Below are positions 1 to 9,396 of a stretch of 64,000 nucleotides of DNA, in pieces. Numbering within the stretch: position 1 is the stretch's first letter; each line of letters begins with the position of its first letter. Source of the stretch: Clostridium rhizosphaerae. Lineage in GTDB: Bacteria > Bacillota > Clostridia > Clostridiales > Clostridiaceae. The stretch spans positions 558,001 through 622,000 of the forward strand of contig NZ_JAESWC010000001.1 in the NCBI RefSeq assembly GCF_016765585.1, read 5' to 3'. Made by a program: the position numbers and the translations under genes. The notes beneath the pieces are model-generated. The model was not told the DNA's origin. It did not search any database and worked only from the letters and a program-made list of their open reading frames with translations.

Positions 1-2
1 AT

Positions 3-35
3 AAAAATACCCCTAAGCAGAATTTTACTTAGAGG
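3..35 (-). terminator. Probable intrinsic terminator after the small ORF
   Basis: Arms at 10-17 and 28-35 form an 8-bp stem with one G-U pair. On the minus strand the stem is followed by TATTTTTAT. It lies just downstream of the small ORF at 87-197 and supports a short transcript ending there. Confidence 0.5.
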
Positions 36-86
36 TGAATATTATCTAAAAATATAGGTTTGAAAGTAAATTTCTACATTATCAGG

Positions 87-197
87 CTAATTATATTTAA
101 TTTTGGACGCACTTTCCCCATGTGTCCCAAAATTACCTGTAATAGCATGAGCATTAGCCATATATTCAAGCATGCTTAACCTGATAACAACTGACAT
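87..197 (-). CDS. Possible 36-residue peptide, unknown function
   Basis: On the minus strand an ATG at 197 is preceded by GGAGG with 8 bases between and opens a 36-codon frame ending in TAG. The peptide starts MSVVIRLSMLEYMANAHA and continues with a Gly/Thr/His/Glu/Ser-rich stretch; it has no Cys and no membrane segment. A terminator-like hairpin follows, and a possible TATAAT lies upstream near the end of the histidine kinase gene. The ribosome-binding site plus terminator is more than expected for a chance ORF. It lies 78 bases downstream of the two-component system and could be co-transcribed with it. I recognise no family; a signalling peptide or modified-peptide precursor is speculation. 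Confidence 0.4.
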   Translation of the reverse strand: MSVVIRLSMLEYMANAHAITGNFGTHGESASKIKYN

Positions 198-275
198 TTA
201 CTTAACCTCCTTACTAAACTAAATTTATATATCTCAATCATCGTACCATAATTTACTATTATAATCAATATATGT

Positions 276-1523
276 TTAATACCTAAGAAAAGTAATTATA
301 AACTTAGTCCCTAAACCTACCTTGCTTTGCGCTTCAATCAAACCATTGTGTGCTTCTACAATAGATTTAGCTAAAGCTAATCCAATTCCAACCGAATCTG
401 TTTTTCTTGAGGTTTTAGCTTTATAAAATCTCTTAAATATATTAGGCAGATCTCTTTCATCTATGCCTTCTCCAGTGTCCTCTATTATTACTCTTCTATA
501 GACAGGATTTTCTATTAGGTCTATAGTTATTATCCCTCCGCTAGAAGTATGCTCAATACCATTTTTAATAATATTTATAAGAGCTTCTTCAAGCCATAAT
601 CTATCATGTTCTAAATATATATCATAATTACCTTTACAAATTATTTTAACATTATTTTTTGATGCTCTGCTGTCTAATGCATCTACAGCCTCTTCAACAG
701 TTTCATTTAAACTCTGATTCTCTTTGTGCAGTTCTATTGCCTTAGCATCAAGCTTTGCAAGTTTTAACATACTTTGTATAAGCCAATTCATTCTACTGAG
801 CTGATTTTGATTACTTAACAAAAAAGTTTGTCTTTGCTCTTTATCTAATTCCTTAGTAAGCATAATATCATTGTACACAATCATGGAAGATAAAGGAGTC
901 TTTAGCTGATGAGATATATCGGATAATAAATCAACTAAAAACTGTTTTTCCTTTTTAAGCTGGCTTATATTATTTCTTATTATCTCTCTCATAGAATTAA
1001 AGGAAACCGCAAGCTTTGAAAAGTCCCCCTCTTTATTTTCATTAATCACTATATCATAATTCCCATCAACAACCTTTTTCGCAGCTAACGTTAATCTTCT
1101 TATTCTGCTATAAAAATATCCATACTGAATATAATTAAACATAAAAAGTATAAATGCCAATATTGTAAAGATACAAATAATAAAGGTTTTATTTTGAAAG
1201 CTGATTGTATTAATATATGGGAAAAGTTCATTTTCCAGATCCTTTGTTATTCCATATTGTTTTAATGTATCTTCTCCTTTTGCAGCTTCCTCTTTAGAAA
1301 TCTCTTTTGTAATTAAAGGAACTATTTCTCCCTCTAATTCAGGATTTTTTTCTATAATTCTTGCTGTAACAGCTCCTAAACTTCTTGTATAATCTCTTTT
1401 TAAGCCATCAGTGTATGACTTTAGGACAGTAGATGTAATAGCTAGAAATAAAGCAACAGTAAATAAAAGAGTGAATGAGCTTATCTTTAATTCAGGATTA
1501 CTAAAATATTTCTTTGAAATCAC
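276..1523 (-). CDS. Sensor histidine kinase (HAMP, HisKA, HATPase)
   Basis: A 415-residue membrane histidine kinase. A first membrane segment lies at about 13-33, followed by an extracytoplasmic region of about 80 residues and a second segment at about 113-135. HAMP, a HisKA helix with the phospho-acceptor His205 in DISHQLKTP, and an ATPase domain with N box (NIIKNGIEHT), G1 (EDTGEGID) and G2 (GIGLALAKSI) follow. The start is GTG, overlapping the response regulator stop as GTGA, with AAGGAGG 10 bases upstream. The partner regulator is immediately upstream. The stimulus is unknown; the nearby ABC exporter and PAP2 gene make a cell-envelope signal plausible, but that is inference. Confidence 0.93.
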   Translation of the reverse strand: MISKKYFSNPELKISSFTLLFTVALFLAITSTVLKSYTDGLKRDYTRSLGAVTARIIEKNPELEGEIVPLITKEISKEEAAKGEDTLKQYGITKDLENELFPYINTISFQNKTFIICIFTILAFILFMFNYIQYGYFYSRIRRLTLAAKKVVDGNYDIVINENKEGDFSKLAVSFNSMREIIRNNISQLKKEKQFLVDLLSDISHQLKTPLSSMIVYNDIMLTKELDKEQRQTFLLSNQNQLSRMNWLIQSMLKLAKLDAKAIELHKENQSLNETVEEAVDALDSRASKNNVKIICKGNYDIYLEHDRLWLEEALINIIKNGIEHTSSGGIITIDLIENPVYRRVIIEDTGEGIDERDLPNIFKRFYKAKTSRKTDSVGIGLALAKSIVEAHNGLIEAQSKVGLGTKFIITFLRY

Positions 1524-2215
1524 TGTGAAGCGACCTCCTTATTCCACTTGTATCCAAGTCCTCTTTGTGTAATTATGTATTCAGGTTCCCTTGGATTATC
1601 CTCTAGCTTTTCTCTTATCCTCTTTATATAAACTGACAGGGTGTTTTCATCAAAGAACACCTCTTCAGCTTCAATAAGTTCCTTCAATATTTCATCCCTT
1701 TTTACGATTTCACAAGGCTTTTTCATAAATATTAATAGCAGCTTGTATTCTTGAGCAGTAAGGATGATATCTCTATCATTTTTCTTTACTGACGCAGCTG
1801 ATATATCTACTGTTATATCTCCACTTTTCAGCTTATTTCCTGCAGAAGTGTTCCTTAAGTTACGCCTTAACAATGCTTTAATCCTTGATAGTAATTCTCT
1901 TACTCTAAAAGGCTTTGTAATATAATCGTCTCCTCCAATTTCAAGTCCAAGCACTACATTAACTTCTTCATCAAGAGCTGTTAAGAACATAACAGGAACA
2001 TCGCTTTTCTCTCTTATATATTTACAAAGCTCATATCCGCTTCCGTCCGGCAAATTTATATCTAATATTACAAGATCAATGCTTTCTGCTTGAAAGGCTT
2101 CTTTTCCCTTTTCTATTGTATTAGCTTTTATAACATCGTATCCTTCATCTTTTAATGTAAATTCTATACCTAAAGCTAGAGCTTCATCATCTTCTACCAA
2201 TAATAATCTACTCAT
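1520..2215 (-). CDS. OmpR-family response regulator
   Basis: Receiver domain with acidic pair in LLLVEDDEA, phospho-acceptor Asp52 in LVILDINLPDGSG, conserved Thr/Lys in TALDEE and ITKPF, then a C-terminal winged helix ending ITQRGLGYKW. The chosen start is the ATG at 2215, with AAGGTGATAAAT just before it. A GTG six codons upstream would add MKKVIN, which is not typical of the family. It overlaps the downstream histidine kinase by 4 bases, so the two are translationally coupled. Its targets cannot be read from the sequence. Confidence 0.95.
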   Translation of the reverse strand: MSRLLLVEDDEALALGIEFTLKDEGYDVIKANTIEKGKEAFQAESIDLVILDINLPDGSGYELCKYIREKSDVPVMFLTALDEEVNVVLGLEIGGDDYITKPFRVRELLSRIKALLRRNLRNTSAGNKLKSGDITVDISAASVKKNDRDIILTAQEYKLLLIFMKKPCEIVKRDEILKELIEAEEVFFDENTLSVYIKRIREKLEDNPREPEYIITQRGLGYKWNKEVASQ

Positions 2216-2242
2216 ATTTATCACCTTTTTCACCTATATTAT

Positions 2243-2279
2243 TATGGGTTCAATAAGTATTATACCTATTGAACCCATA
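2243..2279 (-). terminator. Perfect 13-bp inverted repeat between MCP gene and two-component system
   Basis: Arms 2243-2255 and 2267-2279 (TATGGGTTCAATA and its complement) flank an 11-base loop. No long U tract follows, so it could be a weak terminator for the chemotaxis receptor gene or an operator for the response regulator promoter. Confidence 0.55.
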
Positions 2280-2286
2280 CAAAGCA

Positions 2287-3978
2287 TTATATTTTAAACA
2301 TATTAGTTGACTCTATCATCTTTTCAGCTTTTCCATTTAGACCTTCTGATGAGGCAGCAACCTCCTGTGAAGAAGCACTCAATTCTTGTATAGATGCTGA
2401 AATCTCCTCAGTTGAGGCTAAAACTTCTTCGGACATCTGTTCAACACTGCCCACACTCCTTAGTATGCTTTCCTTTTCCTTATCTATAATAACAATACTA
2501 TCACTAATTCTGCTTATTCTTGGGAAAATCTCTTCAATGTAGGTAATGATATCCTTAAAAGAATCTAGTGAATTCTCAATTGTTGCAGTCTGATTGTTTA
2601 GTACATTATTCATATTGTTGGATGTCTCTACAACCAAATTGCTTTCTTTTGAAATATTTTGAATCAGATTATTAATACTTAAAGATGATTCTTTTGATTG
2701 TTCTGCAAGCTTTCTTATCTCTTCAGCTACAACAGAAAAGCCCCTGCCAGCTTCCCCTGCACTAGCTGCCTCAATAGCTGCATTAAGCGCAAGAAGGTTT
2801 GTTTGATCTGATATATCATTTATCAAATTAGTAATTACATTGACTTGAGATAATTGTATACCAAGCCCCTTTATTTTTTCACTTACATTATAAAAAGCTA
2901 AGACTGTCTCTCTAATAGTATTATCTAAAGCTACCATATCCTCATTACTTGCATTAGCCTTAGATTTAATTAAATCTATTTTTGAATTGACATTTTTAAT
3001 AGAATCTGTGGCATTATCCAGCTTTTCTCCAAAGCCTTTTAATATACTGCTTATGCTTTCAATTTCCTCAGTCTGGCTGGCAGAGCTTCTAGCTAAGTCT
3101 TGTATAGAACTTGCAACTACTTCTGAAGATGACGCCATTTCTTCTGATACAGAAGCTAAACAATTTGAATCTATCATTACAGCATTAGAATTATCTTTTA
3201 TAATTTCTATAGCGCCTTTTAGCTTTTTATTGAAATTATTAATTGAATCAGCTATATCTTCAAATTCATCTTTGCTTTTTATTTTTAAATCAATAGCTAA
3301 ATTTCCTTCTGACATATTTTTTAAGACTTCTTTAATTTTTCCCACATTAAAGGTTATTCTTTTTGAAAATGCAATACTGCTCAGCACTGATAATATTATA
3401 ATAATAACTGAAGCTACAGCCATAGACATTAAAAGCTCACTTCTGATATTAACAAATGCAGCAACATCCTTGTCTACTCCAACAATAGATATTATCTTGC
3501 CTGAAGAATTTTTTATTGGTGCATAGGCTGAAATAAACGTCCCATCCTCGTCGGTAACAGGTTTATCAGTATATTTAGTCTGACCATCAAAAGCATCTTT
3601 CATCTCTTTCTCAAGATTATAGGGGTCACCAATTTTGCTCTCATTAATCAAAGATCCATCCACCACAAAATATGCTTTACTATCATTCTCCTTAGCCAAA
3701 GTATAAACATATCTTATATCTTTATCATTTTTAAACTTAATCATTGCATCTTGAATTTCTTTATAATCACTCGAATCCATTGATTTACTGTTTATAATCT
3801 TCTCAAGCTTATCTCCGTCAACAGCTTTAGCCGCATCAACTACCGATTTTTGGGCATCTATTTGCAATTTAGAAAATTGCCTGTTGAAAATAACAATATT
3901 TAAAGCTACCAGTATAATCATAGAACCAACAGATATTGAGCCAATTACCTTTAATATTTTCGCTCCTAGCTTACTCAT
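2287..3978 (-). CDS. Methyl-accepting chemotaxis protein
   Basis: A 563-residue transducer with an N-terminal membrane helix at about 10-31, a roughly 150-residue extracellular sensor of Cache type ([27 protein letters not shown]), a second helix at about 183-205, HAMP, and a long coiled signalling domain. The conserved tip reads [20 protein letters not shown] followed by [13 protein letters not shown]. There is no C-terminal CheR/CheB-binding pentapeptide. The ribosome-binding site is GGGGG. Ligand unknown. It has its own terminator-like hairpins on both sides and seems to be transcribed alone. Confidence 0.95.
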   Translation of the reverse strand: MSKLGAKILKVIGSISVGSMIILVALNIVIFNRQFSKLQIDAQKSVVDAAKAVDGDKLEKIINSKSMDSSDYKEIQDAMIKFKNDKDIRYVYTLAKENDSKAYFVVDGSLINESKIGDPYNLEKEMKDAFDGQTKYTDKPVTDEDGTFISAYAPIKNSSGKIISIVGVDKDVAAFVNIRSELLMSMAVASVIIIILSVLSSIAFSKRITFNVGKIKEVLKNMSEGNLAIDLKIKSKDEFEDIADSINNFNKKLKGAIEIIKDNSNAVMIDSNCLASVSEEMASSSEVVASSIQDLARSSASQTEEIESISSILKGFGEKLDNATDSIKNVNSKIDLIKSKANASNEDMVALDNTIRETVLAFYNVSEKIKGLGIQLSQVNVITNLINDISDQTNLLALNAAIEAASAGEAGRGFSVVAEEIRKLAEQSKESSLSINNLIQNISKESNLVVETSNNMNNVLNNQTATIENSLDSFKDIITYIEEIFPRISRISDSIVIIDKEKESILRSVGSVEQMSEEVLASTEEISASIQELSASSQEVAASSEGLNGKAEKMIESTNMFKI

Positions 3979-4091
3979 CTTTCGTTAACCCCCAATTCAC
4001 ATTTTTAAATACTACAACAATATTATACCCGCTAAGTTTATTCAAGCATAGTATAATTGTATACTTTTTAACAATCAAAATTTAAATTTCT

Positions 4092-4132
4092 ACAAAAAAA
4101 CACTTGCCTTACATTATTAATAAGACAAGTGT
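4092..4132 (-). terminator. Intrinsic terminator of the ABC exporter operon
   Basis: Arms at 4100-4111 and 4121-4132 pair with one mismatch. On the minus strand the stem is followed by a run of seven T. It lies just past the permease stop. Confidence 0.85.
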
Positions 4133-4177
4133 ATCATAATACTCTTACAACTAATTAAATATTTTCTTAAGTAATTC

Positions 4178-6682
4178 TTAAAAATCTTCTCTTATAGCTT
4201 CAATTAAGTTTTCCTTTTTAATTCTTGAAAGAGGTGAAAGTACAGATAAATATCCAATTATTAATGCTGCAGCTCCGGCTATTGCCACTGCATCCCAAGG
4301 TATTTTATAGCCAAGTCCTCTTACTCCGTTTATGCCTCCATAGATAACATAGGATAATCCGCAGCCTATGATTGAGCCATAAATAGTTCCCATTATTCCA
4401 TATAAAAGCCCTTCAAGCACTATCATCTTCCTTAAGCCCTTTTGAGTTAACCCTATGGATTTTAATGCTGCAAACTCTCTTTTTCTCAATATAATGTTTG
4501 TTGTTAATGTATTTATAATATTAACACTTCCTATTAAGGATACAACTACAACAAAACCGTACATTAATATCTGAACCATAAGCATAGAAGTTTTTGATCT
4601 TCTATTTTGATCTATATTATTTATAAGCTCTAAAGATGGATCCGATTTTATAACTCCTTCAATCTCTGATTTTGCGGCATCTTCATTTTTTACATCTTTA
4701 ATTGATACATTTAGATTAACAGGCTTTACTTCAGATTTTCCTGATATATTTTTAACTACCTGTTCAGTAGTAATCATTTTTATTCCTCTGCTGCTGCCTC
4801 TAAAGTTAAATGGTTCATTATCAACTATAGCCATAATCTTAACCTTGTTAACTTTTCCTTTTCCAAACTCTAGCTTTGGCTTTTCTTGATCTGAGGTTTC
4901 TTTATATTGAAGCTCTATTTCATCTCCTACCTTTAGATCAGCAATCTGTCCAAAATATTCTTTTTTTGTTTTTTGATCAAAAATTCTATTTTTTCTTATA
5001 AGGATAATTCCATTTTCTTTATTTAAATCTTCAACATTTATGTTTCCTGACTCTATATACTTTTTAGCTGCCCCCATAGCTGAATCATCATAAATTACCA
5101 TTGAGCTTTCAATAATAGTTTTATCGTTCCCACTTACTTTTGCCCTATTATATATATTTCCTATATCCTGCACTTCTTTAACTTCTTTATTTGGATTAAT
5201 AGCAGTATCAAAGAAATAAGGATCATATATTTTGTATACTTTATCTACTGACTTTAAGGACTTTATATTATTTATAACATTATCTCCAATTGCTAAGTTT
5301 TGCTCCGTAGCTTGGTTATCTCTTACAATTGAAAAATGCATATTTTTTGACTCGTTAGGAGCAGTAGTTACAGTTAGTGACATATCCATAAAAGATTTGA
5401 AAGTTACAAAAAGTACTACGCTTATTACTATAGAGAAAACGGTTATCCTGTATCTCTTTCTGTTTCTTTTTATATTTTTAGCAGCCATAGCTCCTTCAAA
5501 TCCAAACAACTTTTGTACAATTCTATTTTTTCTTCTCTTTATTTTTTCTTTAGTTATTGAGGTTCTGCTGCTTATAGCAACTAATGGGGATATTCTTCCT
5601 GCAAAGAAGGCCGGAATTAATGCAGATAAATATATTGATATAAGACCTACCACAGCACTTATACCAAGTATTTGAAAATCTACTGATGCCCTCATAGGTA
5701 TAACTGTATCTCCACCAATTAATTTAAAAACAAAACTTATTCCGTAAATGGCAACAACGCCAAATAATAATCCTAAAGGCACTGCTATAGCGGCTAAAAC
5801 CGAAGCCTCTCTCAATACTATTTTTCTAATTTGTTTTGGAGTTGTTCCCACAGCTCTTAAAAGTCCAAACTGTTTGATTCTTTCAACAACACTTATCTGG
5901 AAAGAGTTATATATTACTGCTATAGTTGCTACCATAACTATGCCCACTATTATTCCAATAGTTACAAGCAAACCTCTTAATCCATCGTTATTTCCGCTTA
6001 CTCCTTGTGCAAAAAGTAGGCTTGTATTTTCCTGTACGTTATCTTGTGAAGTTAACTGCTTTAGCTCAGTTACTGCTGTTCCCAGCTTTGTTTTGGAACT
6101 AACTTCTACTAATAATATTGAGTTTTCTTTATTGACATTATTGTTTTTAGTTAACAGCATAACTTTATTATCAATTTGATTTTCTATTATATCTTCTAAG
6201 ATTCCTACAAGTGTGTACTGCTTATTATCGAAGTTAATTTTATCTCCAACTTTTGCATTGCTATCTATATATTTTAGCGCCCACTTTTCTATAGAAACTT
6301 CATTCTCATTTTGAGGAAGTCTTCCTGTCTTAACTCTATATGGAAATAAATCTATAGCTTTATCCGTTGCAATCTCTTCAAACGCAGAAAGCTTTCCTGA
6401 AAGTTGAACTTCTTTTCCTCTAGTATAAAATCCATATCGGGAGACCTTAGGATTATTTGCTACTTTAGATAATAAACCACTATCTACCTTCTTGTACATT
6501 ACGTGCCAAGCACCATAATCATTTTTTGCCTGATCTATTTCAGCAACTTGTATTCCTTTAAAGAAAAGTCCTATAGAGGATATAAGCGCTACTGATAGTA
6601 TTATTCCTATTATAGTTAATGCACTTCTCTTTTTGTTTGATTTCAAATATCTTCCTGTAAGCTGTTTGTAACTACTTATCAT
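4178..6682 (-). CDS. ABC transporter permease, two FtsX domains
   Basis: An 834-residue permease of the MacB/LolE type. It has an N-terminal helix, a large extracytoplasmic domain, three helices forming the first FtsX domain (about residues 240-375), a second helix-ectodomain unit, and a final three-helix FtsX domain at about 715-820. The start at 6682 is preceded by GGAGGTGCAAAA; a longer reading adding seven residues lacks a better site. It follows the ATPase gene by about 26 bases and ends at a terminator, so the two form an exporter operon. Substrate unknown; peptides, antibiotics or lipoproteins are family possibilities. Confidence 0.92.
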   Translation of the reverse strand: MISSYKQLTGRYLKSNKKRSALTIIGIILSVALISSIGLFFKGIQVAEIDQAKNDYGAWHVMYKKVDSGLLSKVANNPKVSRYGFYTRGKEVQLSGKLSAFEEIATDKAIDLFPYRVKTGRLPQNENEVSIEKWALKYIDSNAKVGDKINFDNKQYTLVGILEDIIENQIDNKVMLLTKNNNVNKENSILLVEVSSKTKLGTAVTELKQLTSQDNVQENTSLLFAQGVSGNNDGLRGLLVTIGIIVGIVMVATIAVIYNSFQISVVERIKQFGLLRAVGTTPKQIRKIVLREASVLAAIAVPLGLLFGVVAIYGISFVFKLIGGDTVIPMRASVDFQILGISAVVGLISIYLSALIPAFFAGRISPLVAISSRTSITKEKIKRRKNRIVQKLFGFEGAMAAKNIKRNRKRYRITVFSIVISVVLFVTFKSFMDMSLTVTTAPNESKNMHFSIVRDNQATEQNLAIGDNVINNIKSLKSVDKVYKIYDPYFFDTAINPNKEVKEVQDIGNIYNRAKVSGNDKTIIESSMVIYDDSAMGAAKKYIESGNINVEDLNKENGIILIRKNRIFDQKTKKEYFGQIADLKVGDEIELQYKETSDQEKPKLEFGKGKVNKVKIMAIVDNEPFNFRGSSRGIKMITTEQVVKNISGKSEVKPVNLNVSIKDVKNEDAAKSEIEGVIKSDPSLELINNIDQNRRSKTSMLMVQILMYGFVVVVSLIGSVNIINTLTTNIILRKREFAALKSIGLTQKGLRKMIVLEGLLYGIMGTIYGSIIGCGLSYVIYGGINGVRGLGYKIPWDAVAIAGAAALIIGYLSVLSPLSRIKKENLIEAIREDF

Positions 6683-6708
6683 TTTTGCACCTCCATTCTC
6701 CATTAATC

Positions 6709-7395
6709 TTAACTATTCTTCATATGCTTATCCGAAACTATCTCTCCATCTTCTATAGTAATTACTCTATCTGCCATAGAAGCAATATTAACATCATGTG
6801 TAATAAGTATAAGTGTCTGATTGTACTTTCTTGCAGTATACTTTAAAAGTTCAATTACCTCTTTTGAATTCTTGCTGTCAAGGTTTCCAGTAGGCTCGTC
6901 TGCAAGTATTATTGATGGCTTGTTTAGAAGAGCTCTTCCAATTGATACCCTTTGCTGCTGTCCCCCTGAAAGCTCAGAAGGAAGATGATTTTTTCTTTCT
7001 TTAAGTCCTAATATTTCAATTATCTCTTCTAAATAAGCTTTATCTACTTTATCGTTATCTAATAATGCAGGCAAAGCTATATTTTCCTCTACATCAAGAA
7101 CAGGTATCAAGTTAAAAAACTGAAATATAAATCCTATTTTTCTTCTCCTAAAAATAGCAAGCTTTTCTTCTTTATAGTTATAGATGCTCTCTCCATCAAT
7201 AACTACCTTACCGTTTGTCGGTCTATCTAATCCTCCTAGTAAATGAAGAAGTGTACTTTTCCCTGAACCGGATGCCCCTACTATAGCCACAAACTCTCCT
7301 TTGTTTATTGATATATTTACGTCTTTAAGTGCTTCTACCTTGTTATCTCCTTTTCCATAAGTTTTATTTAAATTTTCAACCTTTAATATTTCCAT
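6709..7395 (-). CDS. ABC transporter ATP-binding protein (MacB/LolD type)
   Basis: A 228-residue ATPase with Walker A GASGSGKST, Q loop in GFIFQFFNLIP, signature LSGGQQQR, Walker B ILADEPTG and switch His in LITHD. The QFFNLIP motif is typical of the MacB/LolD group. The start at 7395 (MEILKVENLNKTYG) has AAAGGAGA upstream; a frame-open extension of 23 residues is unlike the family. It pairs with the downstream FtsX permease. Confidence 0.95.
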   Translation of the reverse strand: MEILKVENLNKTYGKGDNKVEALKDVNISINKGEFVAIVGASGSGKSTLLHLLGGLDRPTNGKVVIDGESIYNYKEEKLAIFRRRKIGFIFQFFNLIPVLDVEENIALPALLDNDKVDKAYLEEIIEILGLKERKNHLPSELSGGQQQRVSIGRALLNKPSIILADEPTGNLDSKNSKEVIELLKYTARKYNQTLILITHDVNIASMADRVITIEDGEIVSDKHMKNS

Positions 7396-7480
7396 ACACT
7401 CTATCTCCTTTATCTTCGTGATTACTATATTTTCATTATAGCCACATATTCTCTGCCACTCCATGTCAGAAGTCTTACAA

Positions 7481-7524
7481 TAAAAAGGCTTATCTTACAA
7501 AGCTGTAAGATAAGCCTTTTTATT
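7481..7524 (-). terminator. Strong terminator of the PAP2 gene
   Basis: Stem GGCTTATCTTACA at 7487-7499 pairs with TGTAAGATAAGCC at 7504-7516, flanked by A-run and T-run, so it can work in both directions. It lies directly after the PAP2 stop. Confidence 0.92.
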
Positions 7525-7530
7525 GTGAAC

Positions 7531-8085
7531 CTAGTAGCTGTATAATCCTAAACAGCTTATAATTTTGCTGTGAAATAATAATATAGCTATTCTAGAACAT
7601 ATAAGTCCTAAAATAATTCCCATTAAAACATCCGTCGGATAATGAACGCTTAAATAAATCCTGGAAAAGGCAATTAACGAAGCCAGTATAAGCATTAAAA
7701 CACTATATTTACTACCATACGCAGCAAATATGCCAGCTGCTGCAAAAGAAGATGCCGTATGCCCTGAGGGAAAGGAATACGTTATAGGCTTTGATATTAA
7801 AAGTTTGCATTCCAACATATTGACAAAAGGACGCGTTCTCTTTATTAAATGCTTTATTATACCTTCCCCTATGACTGCAGCAATAACAATTGAGACAAGT
7901 ACCATATACCCTTCAGTTCTATGATTCTCACTGCCCATTAAATATATAGATATTGCAAGCCAAACTATGCCACCATTACCCAGTGCGGTAACTAAAGGCA
8001 TAATTTTATCAAGAATTCTGTAGTGAAATTTTTTATTTATCATATTTAGCATTTTTATATCAATATTTTGAAGATAATTTATCAT
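7531..8085 (-). CDS. PAP2-family membrane phosphatase (undecaprenyl-diphosphatase-like)
   Basis: A 184-residue polytopic protein with the three PAP2 phosphatase motifs in order: KRTRPF, PSGHTAS and SRIYLSVHYPTDV. Several membrane helices surround them, so the catalytic site would face outward. Size and motifs fit the BcrC/YbjG group that recycles undecaprenyl pyrophosphate and gives bacitracin tolerance, but other lipid phosphatases share these motifs. The ribosome-binding site is GGAAGTGA. It is transcribed separately from the ABC exporter by the terminator between them. Confidence 0.9.
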   Translation of the reverse strand: MINYLQNIDIKMLNMINKKFHYRILDKIMPLVTALGNGGIVWLAISIYLMGSENHRTEGYMVLVSIVIAAVIGEGIIKHLIKRTRPFVNMLECKLLISKPITYSFPSGHTASSFAAAGIFAAYGSKYSVLMLILASLIAFSRIYLSVHYPTDVLMGIILGLICSRIAILLFHSKIISCLGLYSY

Positions 8086-8214
8086 ATAATAATCACTTCC
8101 GTTCTACATTTTTATTATAATATTCATTATACATTTTAAAGTTTAAAAACCCATTAGAAATATCTTAAGATTATCTTAAGTTTTGCTATTAATTAGTAAT
8201 TGATTATAAAAAAT

Positions 8215-8247
8215 AAAAAAACGATTGGTCAAACCTAATCGTTTTTT
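8215..8247 (-). terminator. Terminator after ogt
   Basis: AAAAAACGATT at 8216-8226 pairs with AATCGTTTTTT at 8237-8247; the loop can extend the stem with a single bulge. The rest of the 8086-8298 gap is AT-rich and shows nothing else clear. Confidence 0.85.
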
Positions 8248-8298
8248 CATCTTTACTTATTTACAGCAGCATATTCAACAACAGTTCAAATCCCTATG

Positions 8299-8766
8299 TC
8301 AGCTTAGTCCTTTCTCCAATTCTAAAAGATATTTTTTAATCTCAAGGCCTCCGCCATATCCGACTAGCTTTCCATTTGAACCAATAACCCTGTGACAAGG
8401 AATAATAATAGGAATAGGATTTCTATTGTTTGCATTTCCTACAGCCCTGACAGCCTTTGGGTTTCCAATGCTCTGCGCAACATCTTTATAACTGAATGTC
8501 TTTCCATAAGGAATTTCACATAAAGCCTTCCAAACACTTCTCATAAACTCTGTTCCTTCAAGCGCAAGCGGAAGTTCAAATGTCCTTAATTCTCCTGCAA
8601 AATAACTATTTAGCTGCTTTGCAGCTTCTTTAATAAGATTTGTTTCATTTAAAACCATATCCTTTGGGACACTTTCTCCCTGAAAATATATATTTGTAAT
8701 CGCCTGTCCATTTTCTGCTATTCCTATTTCTCCAATATCAGTTTGATAAAAAAATAGACTTTTCAT
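8299..8766 (-). CDS. ogt: Methylated-DNA--protein-cysteine methyltransferase
   Basis: A 155-residue suicide DNA-repair protein that removes O6-alkyl groups from guanine. The active-site motif PIIIPCHRVIG places the acceptor at Cys124. The helix-turn-helix region FSYKDVAQSIGNPKAVRAVG and the Asn hinge (NANNRNP) precede it. Length matches Ogt/MGMT. The ribosome-binding site is GGAGAGAAG. No Ada-type regulatory domain is fused. Confidence 0.95.
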   Translation of the reverse strand: MKSLFFYQTDIGEIGIAENGQAITNIYFQGESVPKDMVLNETNLIKEAAKQLNSYFAGELRTFELPLALEGTEFMRSVWKALCEIPYGKTFSYKDVAQSIGNPKAVRAVGNANNRNPIPIIIPCHRVIGSNGKLVGYGGGLEIKKYLLELEKGLS

Positions 8767-8942
8767 TTTCTTCTCTCCATTATTGTATTTATTATCGTAT
8801 CTTATTATAAATTATATTATCATATGTCCATATCATTGTCTTTCTAAATTTCAATAAACGGAATTATTCACTACAAAGCACATACTTCCTAAAGCTTCTC
8901 ATCATTACACTATATTCCTTTTATATTTAATTCTTAAAGTAT

Positions 8943-8980
8943 AAAAGGCCTGAAACTCTTGAGCTCCAGACCTTTATTTT
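8943..8980 (-). terminator. Terminator-like hairpin after the Thr-rich gene at 8992-9945
   Basis: AAAGGCCTG near 8944-8952 pairs, with one mismatch, with CAGACCTTT at 8967-8975; TTTATTTTC follows on the plus side and an A/T-rich tract on the other. Confidence 0.6.
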
Positions 8981-8991
8981 CTAGATGTTAT

Positions 8992-9396
8992 TTATAATTG
9001 ACATTGATTAATAATAAAGGAGTCGTTAGAAACATTTAACAGAGGACTGCTATACTCTCTAAATGGAACAGGTCTTCTTGCCTTTATTTGAAAAGCATCA
9101 TTACCATTAGGCTGGTTGTCTCTTATTTCTAGCGCAAATGTTCCTGTGCCAGTACCATCAGTATCTGTAATAGTAGCATCTCCAGATATTACTATTCTAT
9201 CAGTGTCACAAATAATTTGGAATGAAGATGGTATGCCATCAATAGTTATTGAATTCTGTGATTGCATTGCAGTCTCACTAAAACTTATATTACTATCTTC
9301 AATAAACCCACAGTTTGCACATACGTTAGCAATTAGATTAAATATACTATTACCTTGTATTATGGTAGCTGAACCAGTTACACCACATAATCCTGC
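8992..9396 (-). pseudogene. C-terminal part of the Thr-rich surface protein, cut off by an in-frame TGA
   Basis: After the TGA at 9397-9399 (minus strand) the same frame stays open for 134 codons. It reads AGLCGVTGSATIIQGN, then a two-Cys segment VCANCGF, then a beta-rich stretch including DTDGTGTGTFALEI and ending IINQCQL. There is no start codon with a good ribosome-binding site right after the TGA. Because the frame is preserved exactly, this is best read as the original C-terminal domain of the protein at 9397-9945, separated by a nonsense change such as CGA to TGA. Read-through or a sequencing error would restore a 317-residue protein. An internal ATG at 9267 could start a short fragment but has no clear ribosome-binding site. 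Confidence 0.7.

Noticed and set aside
2243-2279. Inverted repeat as a transposon end
   Set aside because: No matching partner repeat or transposase nearby; position between two genes fits a terminator or operator.
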